Source: Chryseobacterium sp. CH21 (GTDB lineage: Bacteria > Bacteroidota > Bacteroidia > Flavobacteriales > Weeksellaceae). Taken from it: DNA of 64,000 nt. Of this stretch, positions 46,681 through 54,818 are shown in pieces. The position numbers and the translations under genes were made by a program. The first letter of the stretch is position 1; each line of letters begins with the position of its first letter. The notes under the pieces are model-generated. The model did no database searches, was not told the DNA's origin, and worked only from the letters and a program-made list of their open reading frames with translations. The stretch lies in assembly GCF_004119445.1 (NCBI RefSeq), contig NZ_QICI01000010.1, forward strand, positions 87,405 through 151,404. The letters are read 5' to 3'.

Positions 46681-47313
46681 ATGTCTTTAGTAGGAAAAAA
46701 ATTCCCAAATTTAACAATTGACGCAATGTCTGAAATGGGTGACGATCTAAGAATCAACATCCTTGATGAAGCAGTAAACAACCAGCAAAAAGTTCTTTTA
46801 TTCTGGTACCCTAAAGATTTCACTTTCGTATGTCCTACTGAGCTTCACGCTTTTCAGGAGGCTTTAGGTGAATTCGAAAAAAGAAACACTAAAGTAATCG
46901 GTGCATCTTGTGATACTAACGAGGTACACTTCGCTTGGCTGAACACACCAAAAGATAACGGAGGAATTGAAGGAGTAACGTACCCACTTTTAGCTGATAC
47001 GCACAGACAATTGGCTAACACATTGGGAATTGTTGATCAGGATTTCGAATATGATGAAGATGGAAATGAAGTTTTCACAGGTTCTAACGTAACTTACAGA
47101 GCAACTTACCTTATCGACGAAACTGGAAAAATCTTCCACGAAGCGGTAAACGATATGCCTTTAGGAAGAAACGTAAAAGAATTCTTAAGATTAATTGACG
47201 CTTACACACACGTACAAAAGCACGGTGAAGTATGCCCTGCAAACTGGGAAGAAGGAAAAGACGCTATGAAAGCTGACAGAACTTCTACAGCAGAATACTT
47301 AGCGAAGAACTAA
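46681..47313 (+). CDS. 2-Cys peroxiredoxin
   Basis: Thiol peroxidase of the AhpC/TSA family, 210 residues, cytosolic. The peroxidatic Cys51 is in FVCPTEL and the resolving Cys185 in EVCPANW, so it is a typical 2-Cys enzyme. The start is the ATG at 46681; a longer TTG-initiated frame would start inside the promoter. It precedes a thioredoxin gene, a likely reductant. The promoter and terminator make it a separate unit, probably highly expressed. Confidence 0.95.
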   Translation: MSLVGKKFPNLTIDAMSEMGDDLRINILDEAVNNQQKVLLFWYPKDFTFVCPTELHAFQEALGEFEKRNTKVIGASCDTNEVHFAWLNTPKDNGGIEGVTYPLLADTHRQLANTLGIVDQDFEYDEDGNEVFTGSNVTYRATYLIDETGKIFHEAVNDMPLGRNVKEFLRLIDAYTHVQKHGEVCPANWEEGKDAMKADRTSTAEYLAKN

Positions 47314-47330
47314 TATAATGTGTTAATTTG

Positions 47331-47375
47331 AAAATGAGATAATTGGAGAATTATCAAAAATTATCTCATTTTCTT
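47331..47375 (+). terminator. intrinsic terminator after peroxiredoxin
   Basis: 14-bp perfect AT-rich stem, aaaatgagataatt (47331-47344) with its complement (47359-47372), 14-nt loop, T-rich tail. Confidence 0.8.
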
Positions 47376-47428
47376 CTTTACAAAAACATTCGCACATTTT
47401 CAAATTAACAAATTTTCAAATTACAATC

Positions 47429-47737
47429 ATGTATACAGAATTAACCGAAGATACATTACAAAATATAGTTAACGACAACGAAAAAGTAGTTGTTCAGTAT
47501 GGCGCAACATGGTGCGGAAACTGCAGAATCATGAAGCCGAAATTCAAAAAATTAGCCTCTGAAAATGACTCTATTCCATTTTTATACGTAGATGCTGAAA
47601 AGCTTCCTGAAAGCAGAAAATTAGCAAAAGTGGATAACTTACCTACTTTTGCCATCTTTAAAAACGGAGAATTAGTGAACCAGGTTCAGTCTAACCAGGC
47701 AGAAAGTTTAATTAACCTTTTTAACGAATTAGCATAA
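47429..47737 (+). CDS. thioredoxin-family protein
   Basis: Single thioredoxin domain of 102 residues, no signal peptide, cytosolic. Active site is Cys29-GN-Cys32 (WCGNC) instead of WCGPC, and cis-Pro is in NLPTF. The stop overlaps the next gene's ATG (TAATG). Following a 2-Cys peroxiredoxin, it may reduce it. Confidence 0.9.
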   Translation: MYTELTEDTLQNIVNDNEKVVVQYGATWCGNCRIMKPKFKKLASENDSIPFLYVDAEKLPESRKLAKVDNLPTFAIFKNGELVNQVQSNQAESLINLFNELA

Positions 47738-47985
47738 TGAAATTACCCGTAATCAGACAGTTTTATCAGAATCAGACCCCTGAAAATCTTGAAAAAACAT
47801 TAGAAGTACTGGAAAGTTTCTGCGAATTCAGAGGAACTAGCGAAGAAGATTTAAATGTTGCAGGAGAATTGATTACCAATATTTGTGGTGCTTTAGAAGT
47901 GCACAGCAACGTACAAAACGGAATGAGTGAAAAAGATGCTTTAAACTCTTTTGCTCAGAAGGTTTTAGGATCCATCGACAAATAA
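47737..47985 (+). CDS. small conserved protein following thioredoxin (DUF6952-like)
   Basis: 82-residue, mostly helical cytosolic protein whose ATG overlaps the thioredoxin stop. It carries two cysteines (SFCEFRG, NICGALE) that could be redox-active. I recall a DUF6952 family in this position in flavobacteria, but I cannot confirm it. The tight coupling suggests a partner or substrate of the thioredoxin. Confidence 0.72.
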   Translation: MKLPVIRQFYQNQTPENLEKTLEVLESFCEFRGTSEEDLNVAGELITNICGALEVHSNVQNGMSEKDALNSFAQKVLGSIDK

Positions 47986-48070
47986 CATCTTACGATTATT
48001 TTTAATCATAAGACTATAAAAACACAAAATATACAATACCTGAGGTTTTCCTCATTACTATACTTTTTTC

Positions 48071-48176
48071 TATTCTTTAAGAATCTTTTATTTCAACTAA
48101 AATGTACTTCAAAGGACTTTAACCCGTCACATGAGGCTGGAAGTTGCATGAAAAATTATAAAGAATAACCAATTAA
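48071..48176 (+). ncRNA. candidate structured RNA before a terminator
   Basis: The 624 nt after the thioredoxin pair hold no gene. Within it, tattcttta (48071-48079) is perfectly complementary to taaagaata (48159-48167), closing an 80-nt domain with an inner caact / agttg pair. Just upstream lies a tgagg-tttt-cctca hairpin (48040-48053). A terminator follows at 48177. This is the expected shape of a small RNA of about 140 nt or a long 3' UTR. Family unknown; 6S-type RNA is one possibility. Confidence 0.35.
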
Positions 48177-48208
48177 AATCCCGGTGAGAATATCATCAGG
48201 ATTTTTTG
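48177..48208 (+). terminator. intrinsic terminator of candidate RNA
   Basis: Stem aatcc-ggtga / tcatc-ggatt with one mismatch and one G-T pair, then six T. It is 190 nt beyond the last coding gene, which implies a transcript across that space. Confidence 0.7.
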
Positions 48209-48214
48209 GGTTTA

Positions 48215-48540
48215 TAGTTTAAACACGAATAGCACAAATATTTTTCACAAATAACACAAATGTTTTTACTAATAACACAAATAAAGATACACAATCATCC
48301 GTGTCAATCTGTGGAATCTGTGGGATATTTATAAGTTTCGGCTAAAGCCTATTGATGATGGCTTATTTAAAGCAAATGGGCTAAAGCCCATTCCTATTGA
48401 ATTAATCTATTCGTGAAGGAATAAATAAACGCAATCATCTGCAGAAATCCGTGGAAAAAATAAACAGGATAATACCCCATTCCTATTGAATTCGTGTTAT
48501 TCGTGAAAACATTTGCGAACTTTGTGTTTAAACTTTATGT
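48215..48540. repeat. dispersed repeat block with hairpin repeat copy 2
   Basis: No gene. 48215-48325 repeats variants of acacaaat and ends in catccgtgtcaatctgtgg; 48327-48415 is hairpin repeat copy 2 (tttcggctaaagcc, gggctaaagccc, ttcctattgaatt); 48415-48540 again has cgtgttattcgtg-type units. The first part matches 58995-59125 on the opposite strand. Confidence 0.65.
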
Positions 48541-48550
48541 TTAAATAATA

Positions 48551-48580
48551 AAAAAATCCCGATGAAAAATCACCGGGACT
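48551..48580 (-). terminator. intrinsic terminator of the Bax-inhibitor gene
   Basis: Minus strand stem tcccggtg / catcggga with T7 after it, directly downstream of the gene end at 48610. Confidence 0.85.
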
Positions 48581-48609
48581 CTATTTTTAAAGCTAAGAAA
48601 ACTTATCAA

Positions 48610-49299
48610 TTAGCTTCTTCTGTTCATTAAAATACTTAGAATATACCAGAATAAAAGCATAATGGAAGCAAAAAGCTGCAAAGCCGCTCCTACATATTGG
48701 TTCGTTCCATATGAGTCTTTTAATTTACTTGTCTGATATAGAATTGTAGCTGAAGCTAAAATCACCATTCCAACGGAGAACCACAGTCCAAGGTTAAAAC
48801 CAAAGATCATCCCTCCTACAATCAGTCCGATAGAAATAAATCCACCGATTACAATGATATTTCTTAAGAAAGAAAAATCTCTTTTAGAAGTAAATGCCAC
48901 TGCAGAAATACCCGCAAACATAGCAATCGTTAAAGTAGCAGCCTGGAAGATCACATTGGTACCACCCGTCATATTGGTTGCAATAAAAAGCAGCGGTAAA
49001 AAGATAATCGCTTCCAACAGAATGTAAAATCCTAATCCTAAATATTGGGTAGATTTACTTTGTGAAAGAGACCACTTGGAAGCTAAAACAGAAGCCAGCC
49101 AGAAAACCCCGATAATCAGCAGCCAGATATATCTTTGGCTAAACATCATTGCAATAAGTTCTGCTGGAACAGTTTTCAATAATATTGTTTCAACTCCAAT
49201 AAATGCAAGAATAGATAAAGCAACATGCAAATACGTCTTCTTGTAAAAACTCGCCTTCTCAACGTCTGAAGAATGAGCGACTAAAACATCTGTCATCAT
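48610..49299 (-). CDS. Bax inhibitor-1/YccA family membrane protein
   Basis: The 229-residue integral inner-membrane protein has about seven hydrophobic segments (starting near 27, 54, 86, 112, 140, 166, 200). The order and the FTSKRDFSFL and QLFASIMLLFWYIL segments fit the BI-1/YccA (UPF0005) family, pH-sensitive channel-like proteins and FtsH interactors in E. coli. It has its own terminator. Function in this organism is unknown. Confidence 0.88.
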   Translation of the reverse strand: MMTDVLVAHSSDVEKASFYKKTYLHVALSILAFIGVETILLKTVPAELIAMMFSQRYIWLLIIGVFWLASVLASKWSLSQSKSTQYLGLGFYILLEAIIFLPLLFIATNMTGGTNVIFQAATLTIAMFAGISAVAFTSKRDFSFLRNIIVIGGFISIGLIVGGMIFGFNLGLWFSVGMVILASATILYQTSKLKDSYGTNQYVGAALQLFASIMLLFWYILSILMNRRS

Positions 49300-49337
49300 A
49301 GTTAATATTTTTTTAGTTAATCGAAAATAAAATTCAT

Positions 49338-49784
49338 TTACTTCGCAGGCAATACTCCCAGAATTTTTCCGTCATCCTCAAATACAGCGGTAATAGCCTC
49401 TTTGGAAGATGATTCTCCTGCATATTTATATTTAATACTTGGATGATTCGTACCATCCATCGTCTTGTAATATCCTGTTTTTAAAATTTCAAGTTTTTTA
49501 TTGGGATCAATACCGTCTTTGACCTTTTTCAAAACAGCATCTGTAACGATTTCCTTTACTTTCTCAGAAAGCAATCCATCAATAGTTGTACGGTCAGAAG
49601 CCTGTAAAGCATCCACAAACTTAAGGAAGTTATCATTATATAAGTTAACTTTTTCCTTACTTATAGCAGCCGGCTGCTCTTTCTTCTGGCCATTCTCAAC
49701 CTTCACACCTGCAATCTTCTGCGCAAACACTATCTGCACCCCTACAAGAGCAAGTCCCAGCAATAATTTTTTCATAGTATTCAT
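49338..49784 (-). CDS. secreted protein of unknown function
   Basis: 148 residues with a signal peptide (cleavage after VFA). An ATG three codons on (49775, MKKLLL) is an equally good start. The mature part is alpha/beta with FLKFVDALQASDRTTIDGLLSEK, reminiscent of SnoaL/DUF4878-like folds, but I cannot assign it. It lies 38 nt upstream of the Bax-inhibitor gene and may share its transcript. Confidence 0.7.
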   Translation of the reverse strand: MNTMKKLLLGLALVGVQIVFAQKIAGVKVENGQKKEQPAAISKEKVNLYNDNFLKFVDALQASDRTTIDGLLSEKVKEIVTDAVLKKVKDGIDPNKKLEILKTGYYKTMDGTNHPSIKYKYAGESSSKEAITAVFEDDGKILGVLPAK

Positions 49785-49821
49785 TTTTATCTGGTGAAAT
49801 AAGTGATGGAAGATACGAAAA

Positions 49822-50856
49822 TCAGACCAGTTCCAAAAATTTCATCGTATCCACATTATCTGCATAGGTATCAAGTCCCGGATTTTGTGCTTCTCCAAAA
49901 GAAATTGCATTCAAGCCGATCTCTTCTTTTGCCACTACACACTGGATATTTTCTTCGTTTTCAGCAATGAAAGATTTCACCTCATCCAAAGATTCATATC
50001 TGCTGAAATTGATTACCGAAAGTGGACTGAAGAGCTTATCATCTTCTTTCAGCATCACAAAATTATTATCCCAGAATTTATCCTGATTCAAAAGATAAAC
50101 TGCTCTGTTATAATCATAATTGTTAGCATATTTGTTATGATTGATGATATCCTGGAAACCTAAGAAACTTTCAAACAATCTGTCAATTACAAAATCCTGA
50201 GGAATAAAAATTCTCGTCACATTTCGGCATCCTAATCCAAAATACTGGAAAATATCATTTGCCAGCAGCTCCAGTTCTTCTTGTGTTTCATCGCCTTTCA
50301 GCACGGCAACAGAAGTTCTGTTTTTGCGGATAATGCTTAAATGATTTTTAAAATAATATTCCAGATATCTTGCTGTATTATTACTTCCAGTAGCAATAAC
50401 GGCATCAAAATTTTCTAATTTTTCTACAAATTCAAAAGCTACATTCTCATTAGAAAATTCTTTCCATTTCTTTAATAAGAACGGGATCATATACTTATCT
50501 TTTGAAGACAGTTTAATCACAGGAATATGATTGCCCAAAACAACGGACATTACATCATGAAAGCCCACTAAAGGGATATTTCCGGCTAAAATAAGTCCAA
50601 CTCTCTTTGAAATTTTAGAAATTGAATAATTGTTAAGCCAGTTTTTGATATTTTCCTCAGTCAAAAGATCTGACCATTGCTGTAAAGCAAATTTCTGATT
50701 ATCAATGGTAAACCACGGATTTTCTATTTCAGATCTTTTTAATAATAATTCAATATCAACATCATCTTCATTGTGATCTTCTGATTTCTTCGCTAAAAAC
50801 GCTTTTATATAATCACTTAATTTAATAAGTCCTAAAACTTGATTTTCGGTATTCAT
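49822..50856 (-). CDS. LuxC-like acyl-CoA reductase
   Basis: Aldehyde-dehydrogenase-fold protein of 344 residues in the LuxC (acyl-CoA reductase) family. The probable thioester Cys210 lies in GLGCRNVTRIF, with AGNIPLVGFHD and ATGSNNTARYLEYYF segments. No luciferase or luxD/E partner is near, so light production is not implied; a role in fatty aldehyde or lipid metabolism is possible. It faces the ferredoxin-serine operon divergently, sharing a 59-nt promoter region. Confidence 0.85.
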   Translation of the reverse strand: MNTENQVLGLIKLSDYIKAFLAKKSEDHNEDDVDIELLLKRSEIENPWFTIDNQKFALQQWSDLLTEENIKNWLNNYSISKISKRVGLILAGNIPLVGFHDVMSVVLGNHIPVIKLSSKDKYMIPFLLKKWKEFSNENVAFEFVEKLENFDAVIATGSNNTARYLEYYFKNHLSIIRKNRTSVAVLKGDETQEELELLANDIFQYFGLGCRNVTRIFIPQDFVIDRLFESFLGFQDIINHNKYANNYDYNRAVYLLNQDKFWDNNFVMLKEDDKLFSPLSVINFSRYESLDEVKSFIAENEENIQCVVAKEEIGLNAISFGEAQNPGLDTYADNVDTMKFLELV

Positions 50857-50884
50857 AATTACTTTAAAATTGGGGAATATTTTG

Positions 50885-50892
50885 TAATTTTG
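50885..50892 (+). promoter_or_regulatory. -7 promoter element of ferredoxin-serine operon
   Basis: TAATTTTG matches TAnnTTTG, 23 nt before the ferredoxin ATG. Confidence 0.55.
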
Positions 50893-50915
50893 TGCAAATT
50901 TAAAAAAAATTAGCG

Positions 50916-51266
50916 ATGGCTATTAAAATAACTGATGAATGCATTAATTGCGGGGCTTGCGAACCGGAATGTCCAAATAATGCAATATATGAAGGAGCTG
51001 TGGATTGGAAAGCTTCTGACGGTACGGCTCTTCAAGGTACCATTACAATGCCGTCGGGACTTACTGTAGATGCCAATTCACCACAGGAACCTGTAAGTGA
51101 TGATGTATACTTCATTGTAACAGATAAATGTACAGAATGTAAAGGATTCCACGAAGAACCTCAGTGTGCGGCGGTATGCCCTGTAGACTGCTGTGTTCCT
51201 GACGAGGATCACGTAGAATCTGAAGAAGCTCTTCTTGACAAAAAAGCATTCTTACACGGCGAATAA
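50916..51266 (+). CDS. 4Fe-4S dicluster ferredoxin
   Basis: 116-residue electron carrier, cytosolic. Cluster-binding sets: CINCGACEPECP (Cys9, 12, 15, 19) and CTECKG..CAAVCPVDC in the second half, typical of bacterial YfhL-type 2[4Fe-4S] ferredoxins with an insert between the clusters. First gene of the serC-serA cluster, though spaced 111 nt from serC. Confidence 0.93.
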   Translation: MAIKITDECINCGACEPECPNNAIYEGAVDWKASDGTALQGTITMPSGLTVDANSPQEPVSDDVYFIVTDKCTECKGFHEEPQCAAVCPVDCCVPDEDHVESEEALLDKKAFLHGE

Positions 51267-51377
51267 AAAAGATTCCGTCTCATGATCTGTGAGGCGGAAT
51301 TTTTTGATCAAAAATCACATTTAACCAAAAATAAAGCTGAAGGAATTTCAAATCCTGAAGCACCAAAAAATAAAAAT

Positions 51378-52442
51378 ATGAACAAAAAGCACAACTTCAG
51401 CGCAGGACCATGTATTTTACCACAAGAGGTATTTGAAAAATCAGCACAGGCTATCCTTGATTTTAACGGTATCGGATTGTCTCTTCTTGAAATTTCTCAC
51501 AGAAGTAAGGATTTCGTTGCGGTAATGGACGAAGCGCGTGCGATTGTAAAAAGATTGATGAATCTTGGTGATGATTATGAAGTACTTTACTTAGGTGGAG
51601 GTGCCAGCCTGCAGTTTGCCATGGTTCCTTACAACCTGATGAAAGTAGGTGGAAAAGCAGCTTACCTGGATACAGGAACTTGGGCGGCCGGAGCCATCAA
51701 AGAAGCAAAAAAAGTAGGATCAGTAGATGTGGTAGGTTCTTCAAAAGAAGAAAACTATTCTTTTATTCCTAAAGATTATACGGTAGGTGCAGAATATGAC
51801 TATTTCCACTGTACTTCCAACAACACGATCTATGGAACTCAGATGAAATCTTTCCCAGAAGTGGATACGCTGATGGTATGTGATATGAGTTCTGATATTT
51901 TCTCAAGACAGCTGGATTTCTCTAAATTTGATCTGATCTATGCTGGTGCTCAGAAAAATATGGGCCCTGCAGGGGTTACTTTAGTGGTGATTAAAAAAGA
52001 AATTCTTGGGAAAACAGGAAGAGAAAACATGTTTTCTATCCTTGATTATTCTCAGCACATTGCTAAAGAATCTATGTACAATACTCCACCGGTATTTCCT
52101 GTATATGCTTCTTTACTTACCCTTCAATATCTTGAAAGAAACGGAGGAATTGCTGCTGCAGAACAAAGAAATGAAGCGAAGGCCAAGCTTTTATATGATG
52201 AAATCGACAGCAATCCGTTATTCGAAACTTTCTGCGTAAAAGAAGACCGTTCACTGATGAATGTTTCTTTCAAAATTACAGACGAAAGTAAGAAAGAAGA
52301 ATTTGACAACGCATGGAAAGCTGCGGGAATCAGCGGACTCAACGGACACAGAAGCTTAGGCGGATACAGAGCAAGTTTATACAATGCCTTACCAATTGAA
52401 AGCGTACAGGTTTTGGTGGATGTAATGAAGTCAATAAAATAG
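51378..52442 (+). CDS. serC: phosphoserine aminotransferase
   Basis: PLP enzyme that turns 3-phosphohydroxypyruvate plus glutamate into phosphoserine. The start is ATG 51378 (MNKKHNFSAGPC); the longer open frame adds 32 unlikely residues. NFSAGP, EISHRSK, GGGASLQF and the PLP Lys193 in AQKNMGPAG are family signatures. The 354-residue length is usual. It is followed by serA, the preceding step of the same pathway. Confidence 0.95.
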   Translation: MNKKHNFSAGPCILPQEVFEKSAQAILDFNGIGLSLLEISHRSKDFVAVMDEARAIVKRLMNLGDDYEVLYLGGGASLQFAMVPYNLMKVGGKAAYLDTGTWAAGAIKEAKKVGSVDVVGSSKEENYSFIPKDYTVGAEYDYFHCTSNNTIYGTQMKSFPEVDTLMVCDMSSDIFSRQLDFSKFDLIYAGAQKNMGPAGVTLVVIKKEILGKTGRENMFSILDYSQHIAKESMYNTPPVFPVYASLLTLQYLERNGGIAAAEQRNEAKAKLLYDEIDSNPLFETFCVKEDRSLMNVSFKITDESKKEEFDNAWKAAGISGLNGHRSLGGYRASLYNALPIESVQVLVDVMKSIK

Positions 52443-52482
52443 CTTATATTAGGCGACCGAAAAATAAAAGGATATCAGACAA

Positions 52483-52526
52483 AAGATGTCAGATAACAGA
52501 ACTCAAAATCTAACTTCTGACATCTT
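52483..52526. repeat. inverted repeat between serC and serA
   Basis: 11-bp perfect arms aagatgtcaga (52483-52493) and tctgacatctt (52516-52526) with a 22-nt spacer. No T tract, so not a classical terminator; may be a small dispersed repeat or mRNA processing/attenuation hairpin. Confidence 0.6.
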
Positions 52527-52551
52527 CAATCTAACATCAATAAAATAACTC

Positions 52552-53517
52552 ATGAAAGTTTTAGCAAACGACGGAATCTCAAAAGCAGGAGAAAACACTT
52601 TAAAAGAAGCCGGAATTGAAATTCTGGACAATAGAGTGGCTCAGGATCACGTTATTAATTTTATCAACGATAATAATGTGGACGTTCTTCTGGTAAGAAG
52701 TGCAACGAAAGTGAGACAGAATCTGATTGATGCATGTCCCGGCCTTAAAATCATTGGAAGAGGCGGTATCGGGATGGACAATATTGATGTAGAATATGCT
52801 AAAAGTAAAGGCATTAAAGTCATCAATACGCCTACAGCATCTTCAAAATCAGTAGCAGAATTGGTTTTCGGACACTTTATTTCACTGGCAAGATTCCTTC
52901 ACGAATCTAACAGACTGATGCCTCTGGAAGGAGAAACTCACTTCAACGCCATGAAAAAGTCTTTCAGCAATGCGTATGAACTTTCAGGGAAAACATTAGG
53001 CGTAATCGGCTTTGGAAGCATTGGCCAGGAAGTCATCAAAATAGGAATTGCTTTAGGAATGAAAGTAACCGTTCTGACAAGAAGCCCTAAAACAGAAGTT
53101 CTTACCTTGAATTTCTTCGATGGACAGTCTGTGAACTTTGAAATCACTTCCACCAATGACATGGATGCATTCCTTAAAGATGCAGATTTCATCAGTATCA
53201 ACACGCCGAAGACGAATGAATATATTATAGATACGCCTCAGTTTGAAAAAATGAAAGACGGGGTCTATATTGTAAATACTGCAAGAGGAGGTGTCATCAA
53301 TGAAGTGACCCTAATCGATTTTATCGAGTCAGGAAAAGTAGCCGGAGCGGCATTGGATGTTTTTGAAAACGAGCCAAGCCCGGAACTGCCTTTACTGATG
53401 AACCCCGCATTATCACTTTCCCCTCACGTAGGAGGTAATACGGTGGATGCGCAAGAAAAAATCGGTATCGAACTTGCAGAACAAATTATTAAGCTACAAA
53501 AAGAAACTATAAGATAA
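52552..53517 (+). CDS. serA: D-3-phosphoglycerate dehydrogenase
   Basis: NAD-dependent D-2-hydroxyacid dehydrogenase of 321 residues. GFGSIGQEV is the Rossmann loop (about 145-153), with RGGIGMDNID, NTARGGVINE (catalytic Arg region) and SPHVGGNT (catalytic His). The short form lacks the C-terminal ACT regulatory domain of E. coli SerA, so serine feedback via that domain is not expected. Position after serC makes SerA the safest call; other 2-hydroxyacid substrates are possible. Confidence 0.9.
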   Translation: MKVLANDGISKAGENTLKEAGIEILDNRVAQDHVINFINDNNVDVLLVRSATKVRQNLIDACPGLKIIGRGGIGMDNIDVEYAKSKGIKVINTPTASSKSVAELVFGHFISLARFLHESNRLMPLEGETHFNAMKKSFSNAYELSGKTLGVIGFGSIGQEVIKIGIALGMKVTVLTRSPKTEVLTLNFFDGQSVNFEITSTNDMDAFLKDADFISINTPKTNEYIIDTPQFEKMKDGVYIVNTARGGVINEVTLIDFIESGKVAGAALDVFENEPSPELPLLMNPALSLSPHVGGNTVDAQEKIGIELAEQIIKLQKETIR

Positions 53518-53519
53518 AT

Positions 53520-54764
53520 ATGCCTGTTTTTAAACCTTTCCGTGGAATAAGACCTCATAGAGACTTGGAGAGTACTTTCCCTACCCATCCACTGGATAAT
53601 TTCACCCAGGAAGAGATTGCAGAGAAAGCTCAAGTTGAAAATACTTACATCAATATGATTAAACCCTATGTTGTAAGTAAATCTAAAGATATTGACCGGA
53701 ACCTACGAAAGATACGTTCCACATTTGAAGAACTTCTGGACGAAAAGAAATTGGTCCAGGACAATTCTGCCTATTATCTTTATGAGCAGATCTATCCCAA
53801 CAAACAGGTGTTCAGGGGGCTTCTCGGATTGGCAAGTATTGAAGATTTCTGGAATGGAAAAATCAAAAGACATGAAAGTACCATTCCTCAGAAAAAGGAA
53901 AAACTTGCTCATTACCTTGAAAAAGTAAATCTGCAGGCAGAACCTGTACTCCTTACCTATCCTGCCAATTCAAAAATTGAACTACTGATGAATCATGAGG
54001 AAAAAAATGTTCCTATTTTCAACCATGTAGACTCTATCGGGATCAGACACAAAATCTGGAGAATAGACAACCGTCTGAAGCTGCAGCAGTTTAAAGAAGT
54101 AATAGATCAGATTGATTCATTCTACATTGCAGACGGACACCACAGAATTGGTTCCACAGCAATAAATGCCAAATATCATAAAGAAAAGAACAAAAAGCAT
54201 AATGGTACAGAGCTTTACAACTTTGTATACAGCTTTATTGTTTCCAATCAGTCGATTAAGATTCACGATTATAACAGAATCTTACATGATCTGAATGGCA
54301 TTTCTCCTGAAGACTTCCTGAAGGAACTTGAGAAATATTTCCTTATTCACGAAAAAGGAGAAACATCATACTACCCTTCTCAGAAATTCCATATTTCAAT
54401 GTATATGGATGGGAAGTTCTACTCTCTTCATGTGAAACACGATCTTCGTTCCAAAGAAATGTCTCTGGACAACCTGGATCACCACCTTCTGGACAAGTAT
54501 ATTTTCAAAAATATCCTGAAAATTGAAGACCCGGATAGCTCTGAACTTATTTCTTATGTAAAAGGGACTTCCAACATTAACGGAATCAATCTTTTAAAAG
54601 AAAAAGTAGACAGCGGTGAAGGTAAAGTAGGTTTTGGTATTTATCCTGTAAGTTTTAATGATATGATTAAAATTTCAGACTTAAAATTAAGCATGCCTCC
54701 AAAATGTACATTCATTGAGCCAAAATTGATTACAGCCCTGTTAATGTACGACATGAAACCTTAA
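53520..54764 (+). CDS. DUF1015 family protein
   Basis: 414-residue cytosolic protein 2 nt after serA. The family signature is clear: PFRGIRP start, YLYEQ, and YIADGHHRIGST (about 202-213). Recent work links some DUF1015 proteins to serine-related kinase activity (SerK/SbnI-like ParB folds), which would fit the serine context; that link is inference here. It closes the ferredoxin-serC-serA cluster. Confidence 0.88.
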   Translation: MPVFKPFRGIRPHRDLESTFPTHPLDNFTQEEIAEKAQVENTYINMIKPYVVSKSKDIDRNLRKIRSTFEELLDEKKLVQDNSAYYLYEQIYPNKQVFRGLLGLASIEDFWNGKIKRHESTIPQKKEKLAHYLEKVNLQAEPVLLTYPANSKIELLMNHEEKNVPIFNHVDSIGIRHKIWRIDNRLKLQQFKEVIDQIDSFYIADGHHRIGSTAINAKYHKEKNKKHNGTELYNFVYSFIVSNQSIKIHDYNRILHDLNGISPEDFLKELEKYFLIHEKGETSYYPSQKFHISMYMDGKFYSLHVKHDLRSKEMSLDNLDHHLLDKYIFKNILKIEDPDSSELISYVKGTSNINGINLLKEKVDSGEGKVGFGIYPVSFNDMIKISDLKLSMPPKCTFIEPKLITALLMYDMKP

Positions 54765-54818
54765 TAAATTACTAATTTTTCCCTACTTTTATCAACGGAA
54801 AAGATAAGTAAATAAAAA

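Noticed and set aside
49822..50856. Part of a lux bioluminescence operon
   Set aside because: Only a LuxC-like gene; no luciferase or luxD/E genes around, and the neighbours are unrelated.
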